This document shows positions 35,202 through 44,021 of a DNA stretch of 64,000 nucleotides, piece after piece. Position numbers and translations under genes: made by a program. Each line of letters begins with the position of its first letter. The first letter of the stretch is position 1. The DNA comes from Gracilimonas sp965227215 (GTDB lineage Bacteria > Bacteroidota > Rhodothermia > Balneolales > Balneolaceae): positions 1,178,001-1,242,000 of the forward strand of contig OZ245729.1 of assembly GCA_965227215.1 (NCBI GenBank). The letters are read 5' to 3'. The notes below the pieces were generated by a model. It made no database searches, was not told the DNA's origin, and worked only from the letters and a program-made list of their open reading frames with translations.

Positions 35202-37098
35202 CCGGATACTTATGACCGCATTTTTATTCACCATATTCGCTCCACTGGCAGCCAGCCTGCTGATTCTCTTATTACGCAAAAAGATGGGAGCTATCGCTAC
35301 TGCGGGGGCTTTCCTTTCCGGGCTTGGCGCCCTGCTGCTTTACCTTCCGGCGGGGACGGGCATCGAGTTGACTCTTCAGTTTGCCGGACTGCCGGACATG
35401 CCTTTTCGGCTGCATGCAACAGCCATGGCATCAACCCTGTCCCTGGTCGTCTCTGTGATAACCACCTTTATTTTTGTTTATGCTATTGGTTATATGGCAA
35501 AGGAAGATGGGCAGCTAAAATTCTGGTCAGGAATATCTCTGTTTTTAGGGGCGATGCAGCTGCTCGTTCTTGCGGGCGACTGGATACTTTTTGTGGTAGC
35601 TTGGGAGATAATGGGCTTCGCCTCTTATCTGCTTATCGGCACCTGGCACCAAAAAAAAGAAGCAAGCGATGCCGCCAACAAAGCCTTTACCATGAACCGC
35701 GTGGCCGATCTTGGTTTGTATATTAGCGTTTTTGCCATTATTCTTGGAAACGGAACCAGCGAGATCGCAACCGGCTCCTCACAAACTATCTCTACCTTTG
35801 CCGCACTTGCGCTGCTGTTTGCAGTCATGGGAAAATCGGCCCAGGTACCGTTTCAAAGCTGGCTTTCGGCGGCTATGGCGGGACCAACTCCTGTTTCGGC
35901 ACTTCTGCACTCGGCCACCATGGTAGCAGCTGGAATCATCCTGCTGCTCAAAGCGTATCCTCTTTTTTCACCTGAAGCTCTTTTATGGATCGGCAGTCTC
36001 GGGGGGCTGACGATCATACTAACCGGAGCTACCGCTATTTTCTCTGAAGACATTAAACGGATGCTGGCTGCCTCCACCTCAAGTCAGCTCGGATTTATGG
36101 TCTTAGCCATAGGTGCCGGATACCCCGGCGCGGCTCTGGCTCACCTGGTGACCCACGCTTTCATGAAGAGCAGCCTGTTTCTGGGTGCTGGTATATTTCA
36201 GCATCAAGCAGGATCTACCAACTATGAACAGTTGCAGGGGATGGGCAAAAAATTGAAATGGAGTTTTGCTGGTTTTGTACTGGCCGGATTTGCACTGGCT
36301 GGGATACCCCCATTTGTTGGTTTCTGGTCGAAAGACGCCGTTCTTGCCGCGGGACTATTGAGCGAGCCCGCGGGTTGGTATTTCACTGTAGCCCTTGCCG
36401 GGGCTCTTTTCACAGCTATATATATGGGCCGTGCATTTGGCATTCTGTGGAAAAAAGTAGCCAATGAAATAGAAAAATCACACCGCCCGATATGGATGCT
36501 TACTGGCTTGTCGGTCCTTGTGGCCATCGTCATTTTGGGAGGCTTCTATGTAGAGCCGATGGTGGACGCAACCGGATTGACTATTCCAAAATCAACGATG
36601 GCCGTGATATCAGGGTTGGTGGCTGCCGCCGTGGGGCTTACCGCTGGCTGGTTTATTACGGCTCCCGCTATTCGGTACCGTCTGTGGAGCTTCATTCAGA
36701 AAAATTATTCGGTCTTTGGCGGATATAAACGCCTGGTTGTACAACCGATGGATGCCTCCGCAAACTTTTTGAATGTCGTCGAAACAAAATTACTACAATC
36801 GGTTTTCGGTGTTGGGAACCTCTTCTTGGAATTTGCTCGATGGCTTTCCGACGCCATCGACAACGCCGTTACCTATCTGGTTGACCGATTTGGAGACCTC
36901 AACCTGAACATCGCCCGGCTTACACAGCTCACTGACGACAGGGGCATCGTGGAATGGATCGCCGCTCTCGTGGGCTCCGTGCAGCGCCTCGGCAAATATG
37001 GGCGCAACATGCAATCCGGGCTGGTTCACCGTGAGCTGGCATGGTCGGTCTGTGGAATGGGTCTGGCACTTATCATCTTATTACTAATTAATTTGTAA
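35194..37098 (+). CDS. nuoL: NuoL-like antiporter subunit
   Basis: 634 aa, 14 or more helices plus a C-terminal lateral helix. Antiporter residues retained: Glu in VAWEIMGFASYLLIGTW, Lys in MGKSAQVPFQSWLSAAMAGPTPVSALLHSATM and Lys in HAFMKSSLFLGAG. These are the residues that move protons in complex I and Mrp. The long C-terminal part (about 500-610) predicts an amphipathic arm like NuoL helix HL. Intact, so pumping is possible if coupled to some conformational input. Confidence 0.9.
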   Translation: MGNRILMTAFLFTIFAPLAASLLILLLRKKMGAIATAGAFLSGLGALLLYLPAGTGIELTLQFAGLPDMPFRLHATAMASTLSLVVSVITTFIFVYAIGYMAKEDGQLKFWSGISLFLGAMQLLVLAGDWILFVVAWEIMGFASYLLIGTWHQKKEASDAANKAFTMNRVADLGLYISVFAIILGNGTSEIATGSSQTISTFAALALLFAVMGKSAQVPFQSWLSAAMAGPTPVSALLHSATMVAAGIILLLKAYPLFSPEALLWIGSLGGLTIILTGATAIFSEDIKRMLAASTSSQLGFMVLAIGAGYPGAALAHLVTHAFMKSSLFLGAGIFQHQAGSTNYEQLQGMGKKLKWSFAGFVLAGFALAGIPPFVGFWSKDAVLAAGLLSEPAGWYFTVALAGALFTAIYMGRAFGILWKKVANEIEKSHRPIWMLTGLSVLVAIVILGGFYVEPMVDATGLTIPKSTMAVISGLVAAAVGLTAGWFITAPAIRYRLWSFIQKNYSVFGGYKRLVVQPMDASANFLNVVETKLLQSVFGVGNLFLEFARWLSDAIDNAVTYLVDRFGDLNLNIARLTQLTDDRGIVEWIAALVGSVQRLGKYGRNMQSGLVHRELAWSVCGMGLALIILLLINL

Positions 37099-37101
37099 CT
37101 C

Positions 37102-38580
37102 ATGGATATCTCTTCACTGCCTCTACTTTCGATTACAACATTTTTACCGGTCCTTGGGGCAATCGTTCTGCTACTAGTGCGCCCAATCAAAACTAAAACC
37201 GCTTACGCCGTAGGCATTACAACCACTGCTTTCACCCTATTGAGTGCGGGTCTAATTTGGGTGCGCGGCATCGGTCCGGGTTTATCTCAGGTAGAAGAGT
37301 TTAGCTGGATTCCCTCCATAGACATCGCCTACCGGCTGGGCGTAGATGGCATAAGTTACCCACTGGTATTACTCACGGCCGTGCTCTTTTTAACCTCTCT
37401 GATTTTCGCCTCTAAAATCAAGGACAACGCCAATGCATTTATAGGATTGGTACTGCTTCTTGAAACCGCCTGTATTGGTGTTTTTCTGGCGCTCGACCTC
37501 TTTTTATTTTATGTATTCTTTGAAATCACCCTTGTGGGAATGTATTTCGTAATAGCCAAATGGGGACACGAACATCGCAAGAAAGCAGCACTCACGTTCT
37601 TTATCTACACCTTGGTGGGCAGCCTGTTTCTGCTGCTGGCCTTTTTGGGATTATACCTATATTCGCCCCTCGGCACCTTCGATATGCAGCAGCTGATCGC
37701 CAATCCCGAGGTAACAGGCATGGCGGCTTCCCTCATTTTTTGGGGATTATTTATTGCTTTCGCCATTAAAACGCCGCTGTTCCCGTTTCATACCTGGCTT
37801 CCTCTGGCTCATACCGAAGCTCCGGCTGCAGGCAGTGCTATCCTTGCCGGTGTGTTACTGAAGCTGGGAACCTACGGTTTCATTCGCTTTCCCCTGCAAA
37901 TGACACCAGATGCTTTTCGTGAATTTGCGCCTTATGTCATCATTATTGCCGTTTTTACGGCACTATATGGAGCCTTCGTGGCGCTAGCCCAAACCGACAT
38001 CAAACGGATGGTGGCCTATACCAGTGTAAACCACATGGGATACCTTGTCTTTGGGGTAGCTATTGCAGCAGCAACCACCACTGTCAGTGGCATGATCGCA
38101 CTGGACGGGGCAGTGCTTCAGATGATCAGTCACGGAGTGGTGACCGGCGTACTCTTCCTGCTGGTGGGTGCCCTCCAAGATCGTACCAAAACAAGAGACA
38201 TGAACCAGATGAACGGACTACTGAAAGCCTATCCGCTGCTCGGCGGTATGTTTGTCGTTGCCGCCTTTGCTTCACTAGGTCTGCCGGGGCTGGCGCACTT
38301 TCCGGCCGAGTTTCAAATTTTCCTGGGCGGCTTTGACGTGTACCCGGTTGCGGTTGGTTTCATAATTATTGGGCTGCCTCTTACCACGGCGCTCTATCTT
38401 CGTGCCATCCAAAAAGTCTTTCTCGGAACATTACCGGAAGACCATCATGCGCAGCCGGACCTGGGACGGCGCGAACTTTGGGCTATAATCCCTCTTATAG
38501 CGGCAACATTCATTATTGGCCTCTATCCAGACTCCCTGCTCTCCATCATTCACGCAACCACTAAGCTGTTTGGATTATGA
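37102..38580 (+). CDS. nuoM: NuoM-like antiporter subunit
   Basis: 492 aa, 14 helices. Conserved FFEITLVGMYFVIAKWG (Glu), FAIKTPLFPFHTWLPLAHTEAPAAGSAILAGVLLKLGTYGF (Lys and the PLHTWLPDAH-type motif) and MVAYTSVNHMGY. All proton-path residues are visible. Separated by 3 bp from nuoL; stop overlaps the nuoN start. Confidence 0.92.
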   Translation: MDISSLPLLSITTFLPVLGAIVLLLVRPIKTKTAYAVGITTTAFTLLSAGLIWVRGIGPGLSQVEEFSWIPSIDIAYRLGVDGISYPLVLLTAVLFLTSLIFASKIKDNANAFIGLVLLLETACIGVFLALDLFLFYVFFEITLVGMYFVIAKWGHEHRKKAALTFFIYTLVGSLFLLLAFLGLYLYSPLGTFDMQQLIANPEVTGMAASLIFWGLFIAFAIKTPLFPFHTWLPLAHTEAPAAGSAILAGVLLKLGTYGFIRFPLQMTPDAFREFAPYVIIIAVFTALYGAFVALAQTDIKRMVAYTSVNHMGYLVFGVAIAAATTTVSGMIALDGAVLQMISHGVVTGVLFLLVGALQDRTKTRDMNQMNGLLKAYPLLGGMFVVAAFASLGLPGLAHFPAEFQIFLGGFDVYPVAVGFIIIGLPLTTALYLRAIQKVFLGTLPEDHHAQPDLGRRELWAIIPLIAATFIIGLYPDSLLSIIHATTKLFGL

Positions 38581-39947
38581 GTCAGATGGGTATAGATTTA
38601 GTGTCTATTGCACCGCAACTGGCCGTTCTCGTAACGGCTGTGGTGGTTTTAAGCCTCGAGATGATGCGTCGTCCGCAGTGGGGGGTAAGGGTGTTAATCA
38701 TAGGAATGACGATTGCAGCAGGTACGGCCATCTCCATGCTGGGAACCCACACCACCGCCTTTTCCGAAACCTTTAGGGTTGACAGGCTGAGCCTCTGGGC
38801 CGTCATTATACTATCAGCCGCCACTATTTTATGTGCTCTACTGGCCAGTGCCGAAATTAAAGGAACACCGCGGGAGGGCGCCGTCTATGCCCTGATGGTA
38901 TTTGGGGCGCTGGGCGCTATGATTTTGGCGGGTAGCGGCGACTTCATGTTCATCGTGCTGGGCCTGCTCATCGGCACGCTTTCGGGGATGGCGATGGCGG
39001 CTCATCCCCGCGAAAACTCCTCCAGCGAAGGTGCCATGAAGTACTTTGTGTACGGATCGGTAACCGGGGCCATCATGCTTTTTGGAATCACCTTCTGGGT
39101 GGGTTTGACGGGAACCACCCTTCTCTCGGGACTGAACGACCCAAACTTGCCCGCGCTGGTCACACTCATCGGATTTATCAGCCTGGTGGCGGGAATCGGC
39201 TATGCTGCCTCCCTGTTTCCCATTCATTTCTGGACACCGGATACTTTTGAAGGAGCCCCGGTTTCCGTGGCTGCCTACCTGTCTGTAGTTCCCAAAATAG
39301 GGGCGCTTTTTGCGCTGGTTCAGGTTCTCCGCGAGCTGCCGGTAGCAGTGGTGGACTGGCCCATAATCCTGGCAGTCTTCGCGGCTATGTCCATGACCTA
39401 CGGCAACGTTGTAGCTTTATGGCAGGATAATGTCGTGCGGTTGCTTTCCTACTCCACCATCGCCCAGTCGGGCTATTATTTGCTGGGAATTATAGGCATC
39501 AGCCAAAGTTCTCTGGTGCTGGATTCTTTGATCGTCTTTGGCGCAGCCTACATGCTTATGAACATTGGTGCGTTCGCCATTACCCAGGCGGAAGGAACCC
39601 GGCTTGAGAATTTCAAGAATATCAGTAAGTGGCGACCATGGCCTGCAGTGGGTATGACGGTCTTCCTGCTTTCCCTGGTGGGCATGCCGCCGCTAGCTGG
39701 TTTTGCAGGCAAGTTCCTGTTGTTTGGTACAGCCATTGAAGCCGGCTTTACGTGGCTGGCCGTGGTTGCCATCCTAAACAGCACCATTTCACTGGCGGTT
39801 TATATGCGGATAATCGTGCCAATGTTTTTCCATGAATCGAAAATGAAAAGCACCGAATCTTACGCCCCAGCAATTTCAGTAGTATGGATAAGTACTTTCA
39901 TCCTTACAATTGTTGTGGGCATCGGCGTACAATGGTTACTAAATTGA
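38577..39947 (+). CDS. nuoN: NuoN-like antiporter subunit
   Basis: 456 aa, 13-14 helices. KYFVYGSVTGAIMLFGITFW, FPIHFWTPDTFEGAPVSVAAYLSVVPKIGALFAL and RLLSYSTIAQSGYYLLG follow NuoN closely, with the membrane Lys in VVPKIG retained. Overlaps nuoM (ATGA). Last antiporter-like subunit; no NuoC, E, F, G or I lies in the window. Confidence 0.92.
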   Translation: MSQMGIDLVSIAPQLAVLVTAVVVLSLEMMRRPQWGVRVLIIGMTIAAGTAISMLGTHTTAFSETFRVDRLSLWAVIILSAATILCALLASAEIKGTPREGAVYALMVFGALGAMILAGSGDFMFIVLGLLIGTLSGMAMAAHPRENSSSEGAMKYFVYGSVTGAIMLFGITFWVGLTGTTLLSGLNDPNLPALVTLIGFISLVAGIGYAASLFPIHFWTPDTFEGAPVSVAAYLSVVPKIGALFALVQVLRELPVAVVDWPIILAVFAAMSMTYGNVVALWQDNVVRLLSYSTIAQSGYYLLGIIGISQSSLVLDSLIVFGAAYMLMNIGAFAITQAEGTRLENFKNISKWRPWPAVGMTVFLLSLVGMPPLAGFAGKFLLFGTAIEAGFTWLAVVAILNSTISLAVYMRIIVPMFFHESKMKSTESYAPAISVVWISTFILTIVVGIGVQWLLN

Positions 39948-39960
39948 CCTCCATAACAGT

Positions 39961-40980
39961 ATGAATACAATATACCTCATTTCTGGAGTCGTTGTCTTGA
40001 TTGCCATTTTTAGTGATTTCTTCTATACAACGGTATCTTTTAACGGGGCAGGTATCCTTAGCCGAAATATCTCATGGGGCATAGCATCCTTCTTTCTTTG
40101 GATTCACAAGAAAACAAAAAAAAGAGGGATACTCCGCTTTTCAGGGGTGTTTCAAATACTAGCACTGGTCGTTTGCTGGATAGGTCTTTTGTGGATTGGA
40201 TTTTTCTTGCTGTTGATGGGTGATTCCGGTTCCATTATTGATCCTGCTTCCGGACAGCCCGCAAATGCCCTGTCAAAATTATATGTGAGTGGCTACACCT
40301 TATCCACATTAGGCATAGGTGATTATGTAGCAGAATCGGAAATATGGGAAATCATATTGGCGGCTTTTTCCTTCGTCGGGTTTATATTCATAACAACGGC
40401 TATGACCTACCTGATAAGTTTGACAAATGCCGTTATTCATAAAAGGAATCTCAGTCTCTTTATTGCGAATTTGGGAGACTCGCCTAAAGAAATTATCGTT
40501 CATCTGTATGATCAAGATGAAGGGCGTTTCAAAAATTTATTGGATTATTCAATTAGGCTGCAGGAGATGATCAATCTGCACAACCAAAATCATTACGCAC
40601 ATCCAGCCGTGCATTATTTCTATAGTATCACCAGGGAGGAATCACTATCAATAAATTTGGTTAATCTGGATGAGACATTAACTATTCTGATCCATTATGC
40701 TGAATCAAAAACATTGCGAACACAGGATATTCGACCACTCAGAGACTCGATCACTAAGTTTCTTAAAGCAGCAGCGCGTCATTACAATCAAGTACCGGAA
40801 AAGAACCTTCCTCATTTTCCGGATATTGAATACCTGAAACCCAACAACATTCCATTAAAACAGCACCAAATTATGTCATCAACCCAACATGAAATAGAAG
40901 AGCGCAGAAATTCACTGCAGGGTTTATTACATAGCAACGGCTGGAACTGGAATGATATTTACCAGGATCAATCCAACTAG
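39961..40980 (+). CDS. Two-helix K+ channel-like protein
   Basis: 339 aa. A pore loop YTLSTLGIGDYV (filter TLGIGD at residues 116-121) follows two or three N-terminal helices and precedes another helix (IWEIILAAFSFVGFIFITTAMTYLI). TxGxGD is the K+ selectivity filter; here TLGIGD. The C-terminal 170 residues are cytoplasmic and mainly helical, with no recognisable RCK or cNMP domain. It starts 13 bp after nuoN, so it is likely co-transcribed with the complex-I-like genes, suggesting K+ flux linked to that machine. Confidence 0.78.
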   Translation: MNTIYLISGVVVLIAIFSDFFYTTVSFNGAGILSRNISWGIASFFLWIHKKTKKRGILRFSGVFQILALVVCWIGLLWIGFFLLLMGDSGSIIDPASGQPANALSKLYVSGYTLSTLGIGDYVAESEIWEIILAAFSFVGFIFITTAMTYLISLTNAVIHKRNLSLFIANLGDSPKEIIVHLYDQDEGRFKNLLDYSIRLQEMINLHNQNHYAHPAVHYFYSITREESLSINLVNLDETLTILIHYAESKTLRTQDIRPLRDSITKFLKAAARHYNQVPEKNLPHFPDIEYLKPNNIPLKQHQIMSSTQHEIEERRNSLQGLLHSNGWNWNDIYQDQSN

Positions 40981-41003
40981 ATTAATTTTTTTTAAACACC
41001 TTA

Positions 41004-41708
41004 ATGTCGATGCAAAAAATTACATTTTTCTTAAGTTTTTTGGTTTGGGCGGGAATACTGCCTTTGCATGTCCTTCAGGCCCAGCAATCCACGGAGATGT
41101 TACTATTCGAAATCGACGGTAACCGATATCAAAAATGTAACTATAATAAGGATGGACAGGTGCAATCCTCTGAGAAATTTATGGTCGGTTCTATTGACCA
41201 ACAAACAGATATCTACCGTCTTCCCGTTAAACTATATTCGTATAATGCTGAAGGAGAGCTCCAGGATAGTACCAAAACGATCTATACCTGTAAACCTGAT
41301 GAACAACAGGTGTTATTAAATGTATTTCCTTTTACTGACTATGGAAAAGGAAGCGAGATTAAAGTGAATGTTAAAGATGAAAAAGCCTTTTATCCTGTCA
41401 ATCCTAAAACGGACTGGAAGATGAAACCAATAGAGTTTTCATTAAAAATTGATAAAGGACTAGTTGGGTTCTTGGGAGGCAATAGTAAAATTACCATTTA
41501 TGATCGACAGGTAGTTATCAATGATACCCTACAGACAGGGCAGCACCAAATCAATTCATCCGTGGATCTCGGTGTTTATGTCCTGGGAGTCAAAGTGAAA
41601 GGATTTAGGTACCGGGTCATGGAGATTATAGAAAAGAATAAGGGTATCATCTGGCAAAAGTTTATCAGCGAAGAAGACGGCAGCTATTTTGTAATCCGTT
41701 TGATTTGA
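41004..41708 (+). CDS. Secreted protein, possibly TapB/DUF3108-like
   Basis: 234 aa with a signal peptide ending LQAQQ. Mostly beta: YQKCNYNKDGQVQSSEKFMVG, TIYTCKPDEQQVLLNVFPFTDYGKG, with two Cys that could form one disulfide. The layout resembles the periplasmic DUF3108/TapB group, but the match is weak. It lies 23 bp after the channel gene. No metal motif is visible. Function unknown. Confidence 0.4.
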   Translation: MSMQKITFFLSFLVWAGILPLHVLQAQQSTEMLLFEIDGNRYQKCNYNKDGQVQSSEKFMVGSIDQQTDIYRLPVKLYSYNAEGELQDSTKTIYTCKPDEQQVLLNVFPFTDYGKGSEIKVNVKDEKAFYPVNPKTDWKMKPIEFSLKIDKGLVGFLGGNSKITIYDRQVVINDTLQTGQHQINSSVDLGVYVLGVKVKGFRYRVMEIIEKNKGIIWQKFISEEDGSYFVIRLI

Positions 41709-41817
41709 GTGTTTATTTTAAAAAATGTAGTATTATTAATAATATCCCTTCTATTTTCACATATCTGTATTTAGCTCTTCTTTAAAGAAGCCTTGATTTT
41801 TTTAATCGGGGTTCTGA

Positions 41818-41834
41818 TTTAAGCTTCCTTTAAG
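41818..41834 (+). promoter_or_regulatory. TTTAAG direct-repeat box 10 (porin promoter)
   Basis: TTTAAGCTTCCTTTAAG. A -10-like TATTAT lies at 41843-41848. The box ends 136 bp before ATG 41971; the long leader argues against translation from in-frame alternative starts at 41851. Leader sequence shared with box 9. Confidence 0.8.
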
Positions 41835-41970
41835 GAACAAGATATTATCATTGAGCAGAAAACTTAAATGCCAGTTGCCGTTCCATACCGCGGTATTTAT
41901 TTCACAATGGACTATCCTACTCGATGAGTTTGAACGTTTTACTTATAACCCAAAAAATCAGAACATAATT

Positions 41971-43260
41971 ATGAAACTCCCAATCAAATATATCATATTT
42001 GGCGTTGTTGCCCTTTTATTAAATGTTGGAAGCGCATTCGGACAGTTTTCCCGCGACTTCCAATACTTTACACATCCGGATCAACGAGGCCTCAATCAGT
42101 TTGAAGCACCATTTCACACAGATGTTGAATTCGATGGTATCGAAGTACGATTAGGTGGAGCCAATACGATTCAATTCCAGGGACTGCGACATGATAATGC
42201 AGCTGGTACCCTTACCGACCTGGAATCCAATTTTAACTTAGCCACTTCCAACCTGGATCTTGATGCTGTACTAGCCAATGGCGTACGCATGCACCTGCGC
42301 ACCTACCTTTCGTCACAAAATCATAATGAAGCCTATGTAAAAGGCGGCTATCTACAAGTTGACCGGCTTGACTTTATACAGGAAGGATTATTTGACGGAT
42401 TGATGGACAAACTGCGCTTTAAAGTTGGACATATGGAACTGAACTATGGTGACAACCATTTCAGAAGAACCGATAATGCTCAGGCTATTTATAATCCATT
42501 TGTAGGTAACTATATTATGGATTCGTTTACCACTGAAGTGGCTGGTGAAGTATATTATTTTAATGAAGGATTGCTTGCCATGGTTGGAATCAGCAATGGC
42601 AAACTGAATCAAAGCGTTACTGATGCCGACGGTAATGGTTTTAAAACAAAGCCTACTGTTTACGGGAAGATCGGCTATGATAAGCAGGTCAATGAAGATT
42701 TGCGAGTACGATTGACCGGATCTATTTTAAATATTACGCAGTCGGCATCCATATACCTGTATTCGGGCGACCGGGCTGGTTCCCGCTATTATGATGTAAT
42801 TACACCAGGCAATTTCCGTGCGGGGCGGTTTTCTCCTAGTTTTACCCCGGGATATGGCCAGCCTCCAGCCCCAGGTGAAATGACTGCTATTATGATTAAC
42901 CCCTTCATTAAATTTCAGGGGCTTGAATTCTACGGAGTATTTGAAAACACGGCCGGTAAGTTAAAATCGGCAGCAGATCGTCGAACCTTTAACCAATATG
43001 GAGCAGAACTTCTTTATCGGTTTGGCACCAACGAAGATATCTATATCGGTGGCAGATATAACTTAGTCGACGGAGAGACCACCAATGGCGCCATCGAGAT
43101 TGACCGATTTAATATAGGAGGCGGCTGGTTTCTGACTAAAAATGTACTGGCCAAGCTGGAGTATGTAACCCAGAACTATAATGGGAACGGGTATACTGGC
43201 AGTCCATATGAAGGCGCTGAATTCAATGGTGTTATGATTGAAGCTGTCATAAGTTTCTAA
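41971..43260 (+). CDS. Outer-membrane beta-barrel porin
   Basis: 429 aa. Start placed at ATG 41971 because it gives a signal peptide (MKLPIKYIIFGVVALLL to SAFGQ); the frame opens at 41851 but that would begin next to the -10 element. The mature protein is beta-rich with alternating aromatic residues and ends in AVISF, a C-terminal Phe as in barrel proteins. Resembles phosphate-selective/OprP-type porins. Regulated like the copper genes, so it may pass a metal or counter-ion; substrate unknown. A hairpin follows at 43282. Confidence 0.7.
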   Translation: MKLPIKYIIFGVVALLLNVGSAFGQFSRDFQYFTHPDQRGLNQFEAPFHTDVEFDGIEVRLGGANTIQFQGLRHDNAAGTLTDLESNFNLATSNLDLDAVLANGVRMHLRTYLSSQNHNEAYVKGGYLQVDRLDFIQEGLFDGLMDKLRFKVGHMELNYGDNHFRRTDNAQAIYNPFVGNYIMDSFTTEVAGEVYYFNEGLLAMVGISNGKLNQSVTDADGNGFKTKPTVYGKIGYDKQVNEDLRVRLTGSILNITQSASIYLYSGDRAGSRYYDVITPGNFRAGRFSPSFTPGYGQPPAPGEMTAIMINPFIKFQGLEFYGVFENTAGKLKSAADRRTFNQYGAELLYRFGTNEDIYIGGRYNLVDGETTNGAIEIDRFNIGGGWFLTKNVLAKLEYVTQNYNGNGYTGSPYEGAEFNGVMIEAVISF

Positions 43261-43281
43261 AAACAGAACAGAATTGTTTAT

Positions 43282-43314
43282 ATGTATGGTGCTGTTTTGA
43301 ACTGCACCATACAT
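43282..43314. terminator. Perfect 11-bp hairpin after the porin gene
   Basis: ATGTATGGTGC (43282-43292) and GCACCATACAT (43304-43314) form a perfect stem with an 11-nt loop. No U-run follows on either strand, so it may be a rho-linked or 3'-stabilising stem rather than a classic terminator. Confidence 0.55.
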
Positions 43315-43382
43315 CATATCTTAAGTTTAAATCATAAATCAGAATTGCATATAAACCATATCTGGATAGATTGAGTCCTGTT

Positions 43383-44021
43383 ATGAAAGAAAATCCCAGA
43401 CAAACAAAATTTACCAGAAAGCGATATAATACAACTTCGGTGATATATAATCTAATGGAGTGGCCCATAGAAAAACTATGGTATAAAAATTGGCGACGAA
43501 AGCTTTGGCAGAAAATTCAAGGGCCTAGAGTATTGGAAATTGGCGTGGGTACCGGTAAAAATATCTCCTACTATCCCAATCAGATTGAATTAACCGGGAT
43601 TGACCTTTCCCCTGACATGCTTAAACGGGCCAAAAAATTGTTGTCCAAATCGATGAACGATTCGATGACCCTCCGCGAAATGGATGTCCAAGACATGGAC
43701 TTTCCCGACAATCATTTTGATGAGGTAGTTGCAACTTTTGTGTTTTGCTCTGTTCCCGAACCAGTGGTCGGCCTGCAGGAAGCTCTACGCGTTACCAAAC
43801 CGGGTGGGAAATTAAATTTGTTGGAACACATGCAAGCCGAACAACCTGTTTTGGCAAGCATAATGGAAAAACTGGACGCCCCCATCCATTACTTGAGTGG
43901 GGTTCATATTGCCCGGCATACAGTAGAAAATGTAGAAAATGCCGGCTGGGATATTGAGAGAATTCGAAATTTAACGGCAACGGGAATCTTTAAAAAGATT
44001 GAAGCCACAAAACCAAGTTAA
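43383..44021 (+). CDS. UbiE-type SAM methyltransferase
   Basis: 212 aa from ATG 43383. Motif I VLEIGVGTGKNISYYP (about residues 51-66), TGIDLSPDMLKRAKKL, and DEVVATFVFCSVPEPVVGLQEALRVTKPGGKLNLLEHM, all typical of UbiE/COQ5-like enzymes and of phospholipid N-methyltransferases. The substrate cannot be assigned. The 3' end overlaps the kinase gene by 4 bp in convergent orientation. Confidence 0.78.
   Translation: MKENPRQTKFTRKRYNTTSVIYNLMEWPIEKLWYKNWRRKLWQKIQGPRVLEIGVGTGKNISYYPNQIELTGIDLSPDMLKRAKKLLSKSMNDSMTLREMDVQDMDFPDNHFDEVVATFVFCSVPEPVVGLQEALRVTKPGGKLNLLEHMQAEQPVLASIMEKLDAPIHYLSGVHIARHTVENVENAGWDIERIRNLTATGIFKKIEATKPS

Noticed and set aside
41851..41970. N-terminal extension of the porin
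   Set aside because: Begins next to the -10 element of box 10; ATG 41971 yields a signal peptide.
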